This document shows positions 1-12,000 of a stretch of DNA of 64,000 nt, one piece after another. The notes below the pieces were generated by a model. The model was not told the DNA's origin, searched no databases, and was given only the letters and a program-made list of their open reading frames with translations. Each line of letters starts with the position of its first letter. Positions within the stretch are counted from its first letter, which is position 1. This DNA comes from a bacterium (GTDB lineage: Bacteria; Verrucomicrobiota; Verrucomicrobiia; Limisphaerales; J093), in contig JAJXZJ010000045.1 in NCBI GenBank assembly GCA_021780105.1, positions 124,001-188,000 of the forward strand, read 5' to 3'. A program made the translations under genes and the position numbers.

Positions 1-94
1 CGCCAGGCACCGAACCCTGCACGCGGCCGCCACGGACTTGCGCCCGTTGCAGGCGATGTGTGATGTCCGTTGCTGGGCTTGCTGCGCGCCGGCG
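1..94. other. Left-edge non-coding stretch
   Basis: These bases lie downstream of the stop of the giant minus-strand gene. I see no gene, hairpin terminator or repeat here. The plus-strand reading frame that opens at base 38 is the GC-rich antisense of the giant gene. Confidence 0.5.
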
Positions 95-3000
95 TCACGG
101 CATGACCACGCGGTAGAATCGCTGGGCGTCCGGCCCCACCGAGTCGGAGGCGGTCAACGTGGCACTGTTGGCCGTGACCACTCCGCCCAAGTTGTGCCAG
201 ACGGCCGGCGTCAGCGTGGTGGTGTATTGCGCTTGATATTGTTGCCCCACGGTGGCGCTCCACGTGAAGACGATCCTGCCGGCGTTTTGCGTCACGCTTT
301 GGATCACCGGTTGTCCGGTCTGCATCACGACTGTGCTGGTTCCCGGAATCACCGGCGCCGCTTCCACGTTGCCTGTGGCATCCAAAGCCACGGAGTAGAA
401 CGCGTAGGTGTTGCCGTAAGCGGCCGGGTAAACTGCGGACGTATTGGTCGTGCCAGCCTGCCACGACGTCCACGCGCCGCCGTTGACGGAGACAAAAACC
501 TGGTAGCCAGCGATTCCGGAGCCGGTGTCGCCACCCGACCACGAGACCACCAAGTTCGTCTGCGAGCTGGTCGCGGGCAGCGGCGTGATGGCGCTGACCG
601 GTGGTGTGGCGTCAATGGTGTTGGTCACCACCGGTGTGAGAATGGGCGCGTTGACATCGAAGACAATGTTGGCCTGGTTCCGAATTCTCGTGCCGGTCGT
701 GAGGCCGCCGCGGCTGCGCACCGTGTAAGTGACGTAGCCTTCGCCGGCGTGCTGGGCGTTGTCGGGCGGCAGGAAGCCGGCGAGCGGATCGGCAACCAAT
801 TCTCCCGTGACCGGATCCACGGATTGCAGCACCCAGGTGATGACACCGTTGGTGGGATTCAGCGTGGCGGTGATCTCCACCGGATTCGGATCGGTGGCGA
901 CCGTGGCCTCGCCGGTGAAGGATTGCACGCCCGCAGGCACCGCCACGGTTGTGCTGTTGAACCCGATGGCGCCGAGTTCAAGCGTGGACCAGTCGAGGTT
1001 CGCGTCGAGGCTGTCGGTGATCGTCACCATCTGGGCCGGCAGGCTGGCGGAAGGCTGGTTCTCAAAAAGAACGGTGTAGGTAATGCGGTCACCCGGCCGG
1101 ACGTAGGCGGCGGTGCCGGCGCCCACGGTCAGCTTGTCGTTGGGATCCACCGACTGCCCCGGATTGACCGGGTGCGGCGGGGTCGGGGTTGGATTGGGCG
1201 GCGTGGGCGGGTTCGGCGGGGGCGGCGGCGGGCAGTTGTTGCAGTTGCTGTTCGCCTGGCCGTAGGCCATGCGGGCGTTGAGGTAGGACTGATACGCGGC
1301 CTCGTAATCAAGTTGGGCCTGCTGGATGGCGTTAAGGCTGTTCTTGTAGTCGTTGTAAGTCTGCCAGACATCCAGGAAGACGCTGAGGAGATCGCCCACC
1401 ACGGACAGGGGCGAAGTGGCGCTGAAGGTCGAGTTCGCGTTGTTGAGCGCCTTGAGGATTTCACGCATTCCATCAATGCCGCCGGCGATGCCGGCCGCAT
1501 CGTTGATGGTCGAACCCAGGGCCGCCAAGGCCTGCTGGACGGAGGCCGGGTCGGTCGGATTGATCGAGGTCATCGAGGAGAGGTTCGACATCAGCAGATT
1601 GAGGATGGCCTTGGTCTGGTCCGCTCCCACCGTGACTCCCTGGATGGCATACACGGCGCTCTTCTCCGCCTCGGACAAATTGTTGAACGCGGTGACGGCC
1701 TGGGCCGCCTTCCCGCCGGGCGTGAAGGTGGCCAGCGCGTCGGCGAGCAAGCGGAGCGAGTCGGCCCCGGCGATGCCGGCGCTGGCGCCCGTGATCGCGG
1801 CATTGGCGTCGTATTGCTCCTGCCAATACATGAACGCGTTCTCGGCCCGGTCGGCCGCATCCATCGCTTTCAGGAACGCGCTCCAGGCACAATCGCAGGC
1901 GAGCGGTGGCATCGGGTAATACGGATGACGTTCCGGCTTCTGCACTCCATTAAGGTTGAAAAGGATTGTGCCAATCTGTTGCGAGATGGCGTAGAAGAAT
2001 CCTTGATCAGAGGAATCGTCCGTTGCCGCGGCCGTGGCGACTCCAGCGACCGTTTGCGGCAAGCCGGCCGCGAGGGCAACCGTCGTCGGCGCCGGTGTCT
2101 GGTAGCCCGTGGCGGTGAAGGCGACGACGTAACTGCCCGGCGGCAGTTGCGCCGTGGACCAGGTGCCATCGCCCGCCGTGGCGAGCGACGCCAGCGTCTC
2201 GCCGGTGTTGTTGTCCACGACACCAATCCGGGCGCCCGGCACGGGAGAACCGGCGGCGTCCGTCACGGTTCCCTGCAACAGAGTGGCCGGTTGCGCGAGG
2301 CTGGCGTCGAGCGTGGCTGCACCGGCGGGCACGGCGACGCCGGCCAACTGCGTCACCTGATATTGCGCCTGGTTGATCACCACGTCGTAGGAGGCCGGCG
2401 CCAAATCCGCCAAGGTGTAATGGCCGGAACCGTCCGTGAGCGCCGCCGCCACCGGAAAATGCGTGACGGGATCGTAGAACTGCACCAGGGCACCGGCGAC
2501 GCCCAGGCTGGTGACCGCGTCGCTGACCGTGCCGGCAATGGTGGCCGCTGCCACCAAGGTGAGATTCTGACTGCCGCTGACTTGAATGTTCGCGGGCACC
2601 ACCAAGGTGCCGTAGCCGTTCTTGCGAACCTCGAGAACGTAACTCCCGGCGGCAAGTCCGCTGATGGCGAACGCGCCATCCTCGCCCGTGGAAGCCGTGA
2701 ATGAGACGGGCGCAGGCACGCTGCCAGCACGGAACAACAGCACGGTGGCTTTGGTCAACACGCCGCCACCCGGGCCAGTGACGGTCCCGCCGAGCTGCAG
2801 GTTGCCCAACGCGAGCGTGGTTTCCACCAGATCGGCGGTGCTCTGAATGCTCACCGTGAAGTTTGAGCTGATGCCGGTCCCGGCCAGGCCGGCGGTGAGT
2901 GAATAATTGCCGGTGAGGAGTGCGCGGAATTGATACAGACCGTTGGTGTCGGTGAGCGCGCTGGCAACAAGCTGGCCGCCGCGGACGAGATTCACCGTCG

Positions 3001-6000
3001 CGCCCGGCATGATCGTCGCCCCGTCGCTGGCCACGACGTGACCGCGGATGACGGCGGCGGTGAGCGCGAAGTCGGCGTTTTGCAGAGCGAGGTTGGCAGC
3101 GATGGTCACGACGCGTCCGTCCGTGCCGCCGTTGTTGCCGAGCCGGATCAGATACGGCCCCGCCGGCAGACCGGCGAGTTCGTAGTTGCCCAACGCATCG
3201 GTAAGGACGGCGAAACTGATATCGCCGTTGGCGGTGCTGGCGCCGTAGATATTGACGCTCAGACCCGCGATGGCATGACCGGAGCCGTCGGTGACACGCC
3301 CGGCGATGCTGCCCAGACGGGTGAGGGCGATGACGTGGTTGACGGTGGCGCCGGTGGTCACGGTGACGGTGGCGGTGGCGTCCGCAAAACCATAGGCTGA
3401 GACAGCGAGCGTGTAGGTGCCTGCCGCGAGATCGGGAAACGTGATCGTGCCGTTGATGGCGTAGGCCTGGTCAATGACCTGGCCATTTTGCGTCACGGTC
3501 ACCAAACCGTCGTTGACGGTCTGCGCGGTCGTGTCCTTCAACGCAACGACGATGGTTGCCCCCGCGTCGAGCGCGACAGTTCCCAGGTCCGTGATCGCCC
3601 CCGCGCTCAGGGCGGTGCTGGTCGTGAGCGGTGCGTGCCCGACCGCCTGGATGCTCACGCCATAGGCGCCCGCCGGCAGACCGCCGAGGACAAAGGCGCC
3701 GTTCGTGTCGGTGACGGCGGTGTGCGTGTCGCCACCGGGATCGGTCGCGAAGACCACCGCGCCGGTCACGGGTTTTCCGCCGCTGGCAACCACACCTCGC
3801 AGGCCGGTCCCGAGGCTCAACGCGACATTGGTCGAGAACGTCTGTCCATCCGTCAGCATAACGCCGGACAGATACTGAATGAGGTAGGGTGCGCCGCCGA
3901 AGGCGAGGTTGTAGGCGCCCGGCGGCAGGCCGCCGAGCAGGAACGAACCATCCGTGCCGCTGCGTGTCGTGTAGAAACCGGGGCCGCCGGTTCCGGTGGC
4001 GCTGACCAGGACGTTGGTCGCAAACAGCGTGCCGCTGTCGTTGACCATGGTGCCGCGCACGACGCCACCCTGGCGGACCACCAAAGCGAGGCCGGTGAGA
4101 CTGCCGGTGGACGGAACGGTGGCCGACACGGGCGACGGGAGCCAATAGCCGGGCACGTTGACGGAATAGACACCACCCGTCGCATTCAACATGCGGAATG
4201 AACCGTCGGCCCGGGTTTCAGCGGCCGCGCCGACGATATTGGTGTCGCTGCTCGACAGGAAGACGAACGTGTTCGCGAGCGGGTGGTTCGTATCCCCCAG
4301 GTAAAGCGAGCCGGCGACGCGGGTCTGCGTTTGCGCGAGCATGTCCGCCAGGGCGTATGCCAGGACATCCTGCACCACGTAGAACGTGCCCACGGTTCGC
4401 CCGGCGGCGGCTTCCTGGGCCATGACCGTGGCGTATTGCGAAAGCACGCGGACGAAACCGCCCCAGGTCGGACCCGCCTTCGACTGGAACGCGCTCGAGA
4501 GGGCGTTCCAATCCGCGTCCGAATACCCGGCCGGGCGCGCGCTGGTGGACAGCGCGTGATAATCCACGAGGTCGGTGGCGTCAGCGGTTTCATAATCCAC
4601 CTGGAACGGAATCGTCACCGAGGTCGTCGCCTGGGCGGAGAACGGAACGCTCCACGTCTGCCCAGGTCGCAACACGCCCGCTGGACCCTGCAGGCTGGCA
4701 CCGATCAACAGAAGATTGCCAGTCGAGAAGCTGTTCGTCGGAGACAACCGCAATCCGGCGACGCCGCCGGCCTTGAGAATCAAAATCGGCGCCACCATGT
4801 CGGCGTTGCCCACGTTGCCGTAAACGATGGACCCGTTGAACGGCCGGCCCACCCGGTAGATCGAGGGGAGTTGCAGTTGCACGGAGAACTGGGCCGCGCT
4901 GGCGGCGGGCGTCACGTTGACCGCGTGGGGCAACGTCACACTTGCACCACCCGGCGCCGACACCTGCAAATCATACGCCCCCGCCGCGACGCCACCCAGG
5001 TTGAAGGTCACATAAGCCGTGCCGGAATCTGGGACCGAGACCGAAGCGGCCGTGAACGTGCCGCCGGCGCCGACCAGTTGATAGCGGTCATTCGCCGCCA
5101 GCAAACTGCCGGTGACCTGAAGGGTCACCGTGCCCGTGCCGGCAATGTTGTTCGGCACAACGGCGCTGACGCCCAACGTCGTGGAAATCGCCGTCGAAAT
5201 GGAGTAGCCGACGGTGGGGGCGGCAAGCGACCGGGCATACGCGACAACGTAATACGTGCCGCCGCGGGAATTGGGGATGCTCAATGTCGCCGTCGGCGAG
5301 TTGAACTGCCTGCTGGCGATGTCGAAGTGCGCCGGATCCGGGACGTAGCCCTGGCCAGCGAACAGTTCCAGCGCGCCGCCAGACGGCGTGCTCTGCGCGG
5401 TGATCACGACGTTCTGCCCGGCCGGCGGGGTGAGCTTGAACACCGCCCACTGGCCCGCCGCGGCGAATTGGCCGGCGACGGTTGAGCCGTCGAGGGCCAG
5501 CGCCGGAACGGTAAACCCTGCTGGCGTGTCGGCCAGCGCCACGTTGTTCGTCCAGTTGGCACCCTCGAACACGTCGCCACGGCTGTTTACATGCACCTGC
5601 CAGAGGTAATTGCCTTCGGCGCCGCCAGGAACATGCAGGCTGACCGAGGCTTGATAGCTCTGGCCGGGACCGAGCACGACGCCCTGCGCCACCAACGCTA
5701 CGCCCGCAGCGAGCACGTTGTTGGTATCAGCCATGGAAACGAGCGACACGGCATCGTGCCAGGGGCCAACGGCGTTGCCGCTGCCCAGATTCACGACGGT
5801 CCATTGAACCGTCACCGGATCACCCGCAACCACCGCCGTCGGCCCGCTGACGTGGCGGCCGATGAGGTCCACATCCGAGGCAGCGGACTCGACGAACTCG
5901 AACATGCCCATATCAGCGTAAGCGCCGTTTCCGTTGGGCACGCCCGTCTTGGTGGCGGTGCGGGGGTCGCTGTAGCGCGGCGCGCCCGTGGCGTCGGTGG

Positions 6001-9000
6001 TCGGGGCAACCGTCGTGTCCGCTGCGTCAATGCCCGGCGAACCGTAGCTTAACCGGTAGTCCTGCTGCGCTGCATTCACGAACTTGGGATCGGCGGAAAT
6101 GTTGCCGTTCTGTCCGATGGCAATCGGGTTGGCGGAACCGGCGTAGGATGACCAGACGTCGCTGTAGCGAACGGTGGTCGTGCCCTCGACCTGGCTGGCC
6201 TGAATGCTGTTGGCGATGATGCAGTTTTTCGCCGTGATCGTGCCGCCACCGTGATTGACGAGGCCGATGAGGTTCTGGTCGAAGGTGCAGTTGACGAGTT
6301 GCACGCTGCCACCGCCCCAAGCCCAGATCGCGCGATCCAGGTCCTGTAGCAGACTGTTCGCGATCACCGCGGTGCCGCTGGAACCATAAACGGAGACGCC
6401 ATCCCATTGCGCGCTTTCCACCGCGCTGTTGGACAGCGTCAGCGAACCGCCGTTGACGATGATGACGCCGCTCGCGAAGGCGCCGCCACCGGTGTTGCCG
6501 CCATAGCGGAGGTCCACGTGATTGAGCGACGCCTGGCCGACGATGTTGAGGCCGACCCAGTCGCCGGGCGCCGGCGACGAGGCGGAGCCGTCGCCATTGC
6601 TGTCGCCGCCGATGGCGTCATCCTTGAGGGACGTGAGGACGATGGGTTGGGTGACGGTGCCGAGGGCGTTGAGAACACCACCGCTCTGAACGTTGATGGC
6701 GCCAGTGGAGACGAACTTGACCACGGCTCCAGGATTGATCGTCAGGGTGATGCCCGAAGGCACGACCACCGGGCTGTTGATCACATACACGGTGTTGCCC
6801 AACCAGCTCTGGCTGGCGGCGAGGGTGCCGCCGAGGGTGGTCTGACTGTAGCGGACAACCGTGAACTCGTTGGCGTTAAACTGGCCGCCCTGCACGGCGA
6901 TGTTGGCCCAGTCGCCGGCATGCGGCAACGAGTGTTGGCCGTCGAGGTTCGAGTCTCCTCCGGCCGCGTCGTCGGCGAGCGAAGTCAGGATGACGGGCGC
7001 CCCGCTGGCACCCAAGGCATTGAGGGTGCCGCCGGTTTGAACGGTGATACCGGTATTGGGCGCAAATTTCACAATGGCCCCGGGCGCGAGGGTGAGGGTC
7101 ACGCCACTGGGAACGATAACGTTTTGATCCACGACGTGAATCGCGCCGACGGTCCATGTTTCGTTGGTGGTCAACACGCCCTCGTGCCAGACGACTGAGT
7201 TGTTGATCAGCTCATTTTGAGAAACCTGGCCGATGATCGTGCCGGAAGTGTCCTTGAGGTTGACACCCACCGTGTAAATGCCATCGGACACCGTGGTCGT
7301 ATCCCAGTTCAACGAACCTGCGCCCACGGACACGGCCTGATCGAAATAGGTGACGCCGCCCGCGGAGATGGTCACTTCCGCCACCACCTGATCAGGCGAA
7401 ACTCCCGCGGCAGCCCAGGCAATCGCTTCGGTGCCATGCCAGAGTTGGTTGTTGTTCGCAAAGCCAAGCCACGGGCTGGTGGCAAGATAAACGCTGCCGT
7501 CGCTGGCGCCGCCAGTGCCGCCTTGGGCAACGATGCTCGCCGCCGGCAGGTTCAAGCTGTTCCAGGTATAGATGGCGACGCGACCGCCACCGCCGGCGTT
7601 GCCGTTCCAACCGTTGGCGTTGCCGCCGTTGGCCATGATTTCGCCGCTGCCGGTAAGCGTGCCGACGTTGATGTAAATGCCCCCACCGCTGCCGGAACCG
7701 CACTGGTAAGGCGTCTCGCCGTTGGCCAGAATTCTGCCGTCAATCTGTGCGGTGCCGGCGGTGAGACGGACAAGTCCGCCGCCGGCGCCACCGCCACCGT
7801 AACCGTGGTTGGCGCCGCCGGCGCCAGGATAGACGGGATTATGATAGTCACCATACACGGCATTGGGCTGGCCGCCACCGCCGGCGTTGCCCGGGCCACC
7901 GTAAGATCCGCCACTGAAGCCGGTGCTTGCGCCCAAGCCCACCACGGAGTTGGCAGGATAACCCAACCCGGAAACATCCACCGTCGAGTTCGAGTCCACG
8001 AGGAAGGTGTTCGTCACGGCCAGATCGAGCCAGTAAACATGCCCCGCCGCGGTGGGCTGGTGCGTCAGCTTGCCGCCGCTGAGGATGGAAATGTTGTCTG
8101 CCATGACCGGCATTTGGTGCTGTGGGGCCGCGACCACGTTGGTGCCCGACACGAAAAGTTCTTGCACGCTGAAGCCCGTGTCCGCCGGCAAGCCGAGCGG
8201 CGTCCACGAACCCGCGGGAGCGCCGTGGCTGGTGATCAGCAACTGACCCGCCTCGCCCGTCTGTTGCAGGTAAATCGTACCGACGGCGGCGACAGCGCCA
8301 TCCTGCGGCGTGCCTCCGTGGGTCGTAACGTTCGTGAGCAGGTTGAAGCCGTCGAGCGTGTCGTAGTAGATCGCCACGCGACCGCCGCTACCGGGCGTGC
8401 CATTCCAGCCGCTGGCCAGGCCGCCGTTGGCGGCAATGGTGCCGGTGCCGCTGAGAGTCGCCGCCTTGACGTAAATGCCGCCACCGCTGCCCGCGCCGCA
8501 CTGGTAAGGTGATTGGCCGTTGGCCAGGATCTGACCGTCCACCTGCGCGGTTCCGGCAGCAATACGGATCAACCCGCCGCCCGCGCCACCGCCACCGTAG
8601 CCGTTGTTGGCACCTCCGGAACCCAGTTCGTCCGGGTTGCGGTAGTCACCGTAAACGCCGTTTGCCTGACCGTTGCGGCTGGCTGCCAGGCCACCGTAAG
8701 ATCCGCCGCTGAAACCCGAACTGGCGTTGGTGGTGGTGTTGCCGAGCGTCCTGTTCGCCGGATAACCCAGGCCTGATGCGTCAATGCGGGAAGTCGCGTC
8801 CACGATGAGTTTGCCGGCGACGGCAAGCTGCAACGAGTAGGTCTGGCTGGCCGTCGTTGGCAGATGCGTGAGCACCGCGCCGTTGAGCAGGGAGAGGTTG
8901 TTGACCTGGATCGGCGCGCCCGCCACCGTCGCGGCGACAGTTCCGTTGCCGGACACAACCACCGAGTCAGCCGCGAACGCGGCGTCGCCCGGTTTGCCCA

Positions 9001-12000
9001 AGGGTGTCCACATCCCGTTGTCGGTCCCGTGACTGGTGATCCACAACTGGCCCGGTCTGGCCGTCTGTTTGAAATACAGCGTGCCGGCGGCCGCGTGGTA
9101 GTTGCCTTGAGGCGCGCCGCCGTGGGCGGTGACATTGTCGGCGAGATCGAAGCCATTCGCCGCCGCGTAGAAAATCGCCACACGACCGCCACCGCCGGGC
9201 GTCCCGTTCCAATTGACGCCATTGCCGCCGTTGGCCGCGATCAGGCCGTTGCCGTTGAGCGTGCCGGCATTCAAATAAATGCCGCCACCACTGCCAGCGC
9301 CGCACTGGCTGGGCGTCTGGCCGTTGGCCAAAATCCTTCCGTCAATCTGCGCGGTGCCAGCTACGATGCGCACCAAACCGCCGCCCGCGCCGCCGCCGGT
9401 GTAACCGTTGTTGGCGCCGCCGGACCCCGGCGCGTTGGGATTGAAGTAGTCGCCGTAAACCGCGTTGGCGGCCGGATTCATGCCGCCCAAACCGCCGTAG
9501 GAACCACCGCTGAACCCGCTGCTGGCCCCGGTCGTGGTGCCGCCAAACGTGTAATTGGCCGGATAGCCAAGCGCCGAGACATCAATCGTCGAATTCGTGT
9601 CCACGAACAGGGTGTTGGTCACCGTCACGAGCAGCGAATAAGCCTGCAATGTCGTGGTGGGCTGGTGCGTCAGGTTCGCGCCACTGACCACCGAAACGTT
9701 GCCCGCCTGCACGGGCATCTGATGCTGCGGCGCGGCGACCACGTTGGTCCCGGATACGGTCAGATTGTCCAAGGCGAACACCGTGTTGGACGACTGCCCC
9801 AGCGGGGTCCACTGACCCGCGTCGGCGCCGTGGCTGGTGATCCACAATTGCTCCGGCTGGCCGGTTTGCTTGAAATACACGGAGCCGACCGCCGCATGGA
9901 AGCCATCGTGCGGCGCGCCACCATGCGCGGTGACGTTGGTCAGCAGGTTGAAACCGGCCAGCGTGTCGTAGTAGATCGCCACGCGGCCGCCGCCGCCCGG
10001 TGTGCCGTTCCAGGCGTTGCCGTCGCCGCCATTGGCCGCGATCTGGCCGGTGCCGCTGAGGGAGCCGACCTTGACGTAGATGCCGCCGCCGCTGCCGGCG
10101 CCGCACTGGCTGGGAGTCTGTCCGTTGGCCAGAAGTTTGCCGTCAATCTGGGCCGTGCCTGCGAGGATGCGGACCAATCCGCCACCGGCGCCGCCGCCCG
10201 TGTAGCCGCTGTTGGCCCCGCCGGAACCGGGTTCATTCGGGTTCCGAAAATCGCCATAGGCCGCGTTGGCCGGCGCGTTGCGGCTGGGCGCGAGGCCGCC
10301 GTAGGAACCGCCACTATAGCCACCACTCGCGTTGGTGGTGGTGTCGCCCAGCGTGTAATTGGCTGGATAGCCCAGGCCCGACACGTCGATCGCCGAAGCG
10401 ACGTCCACGACCAGGTTGCTCTTGATGTTGACCTGGAGCGAGTAGGTCTGGCCGCTCGTCGTTGGCAGGTGCGTCAGCACGGCACCGTAAAGGAGCGAAA
10501 GGTTGGTAACGTTGATCGGTGCGCCACCGGCCGTCGCGGCGACAATGCCCTGACCGGAAAGCACGAGCGTCTCGGCGGTGAACTGGGTGTCGTTCGTGGA
10601 ACCCAGTGGCGTCCATTGGCCCACGGGTGCGCCGTGGGCGGTCACAACCAGTTGGCCGGGCTGGCCGGTTTGCTGCAAATAGACCGTGCCGACCGCCGCG
10701 TAGAAATTGTCATTCGGCAGGCCGCCATGAGCGGTCACGTTGTTCTGCAGGTCGAAACCGCTGAGCGTGCCGTAATAAATGGCCACGCGTCCGCCACCGC
10801 CGGGCGTGCCGTTCCAACCGTTGCCGTCACCGCCATCGGCTGAAACCATCCCGCCACCGCTGAGCGTGCCTACTTGCAGGTAAATGCCACCGCCACTGCC
10901 GGCGCCGCACTGGTAAGGCATCTGTCCGTCGGCCAGAATCTTGCCCTCAATCTGGGCGCTGCCGGCCGAAATCCGGACCAGACCGCCGCCCGCGCCGCCA
11001 CCCCCATTGCCGGCATTCGCACCGCCCGAGCCCAAGTCGTTGGGATTGTGATAATCGCCATAAACGGGGTTGGCCGGACCGCCGCGATCGGGTGCCAGCC
11101 CGCCATACGAACCGCCGCTGAAGCCACTGCTCGCATTGGTCGTCGTGTCGCCCAGGGTGAAGTTGACCGGGTATCCGTAGCCCGAAACGTCAATCGTCGA
11201 AGCCGCGTCCACCGTAAGGCCGTTGGTGACCGTCATCAGGAGGGAATAGATCTGGGTCAGGGTTACCGGCTGATGGGTGAGGTTGGCGCCGTAGAGCACC
11301 GACACGTTGGCCGCCTGGATGGGCATCTGATGTTGCGGCGCCGCTGCGACGCCGGCGCCGGAAATCGTCAGTGTGCCGACGCTGATCGCCGTGTCAGACG
11401 CCTGCCCCAACGGGGTCCACTGCCCGGCAGCCGTGCCGTGGCTGGAAATCAGCAACTGACCCGGCTGGCCGGTCTGCTGGAAATACACTGTGCCGACGCC
11501 GGCGTAATAACCGTCGTGCGTCGCACCACCGTGGGCCGTGACCTTGCTTGCGAGACTGAAGCCATTGAGCGTGTCGTAGTAAATCGCCACGCGACCGCCA
11601 CCGCCGGGCGTGCCGTTCCAGCCATTGCCGTCGCCGCCGTTGGCCGAGATCGTGCCGCTGCCACTGAGGGAGCCGACCTTGACGTAGATGCCGCCGCCAC
11701 TGCCCGAGCCGCATTGACCGGGCACCTGTCCGCTGGCCAGGATTTTGCCGTCAATCTGGCCACTACCGGCGATGAGTCGGACCAGGCCGCCACCCGCGCC
11801 GCCACCGCCGGAACCGGCATTTGAACCGCCGGAACCAGGTTCAGTTGGATTGCGGAAATCGCCGTAAGCCGCGTTGGCCGTCCCACCCCGGTTGGGCCCC
11901 AGACCGCCGTAGGAGCCGCCGCTGTAGCCGCTGGCCGCGCCGGTCGTCGTGTCTCCGGTCGTGTAACCCACCGGATAGCCGAGGCCGGACACGTCAATGC

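Noticed and set aside
38..2704. 888-codon plus-strand open frame over the giant gene
   Set aside because: Arg/Gly/His/Val-rich composition with no domain; it lies antisense to the 4,075-residue protein whose frame has signal peptide and recognisable domains. High GC at third positions removes stop codons on the opposite strand.
8864..10843. 659-codon plus-strand frame with internal repeats
   Set aside because: Its repeats (RRGDxxxAGHxxR patterns) are the antisense image of the tandem repeats in the giant gene; no start signal and no domain.
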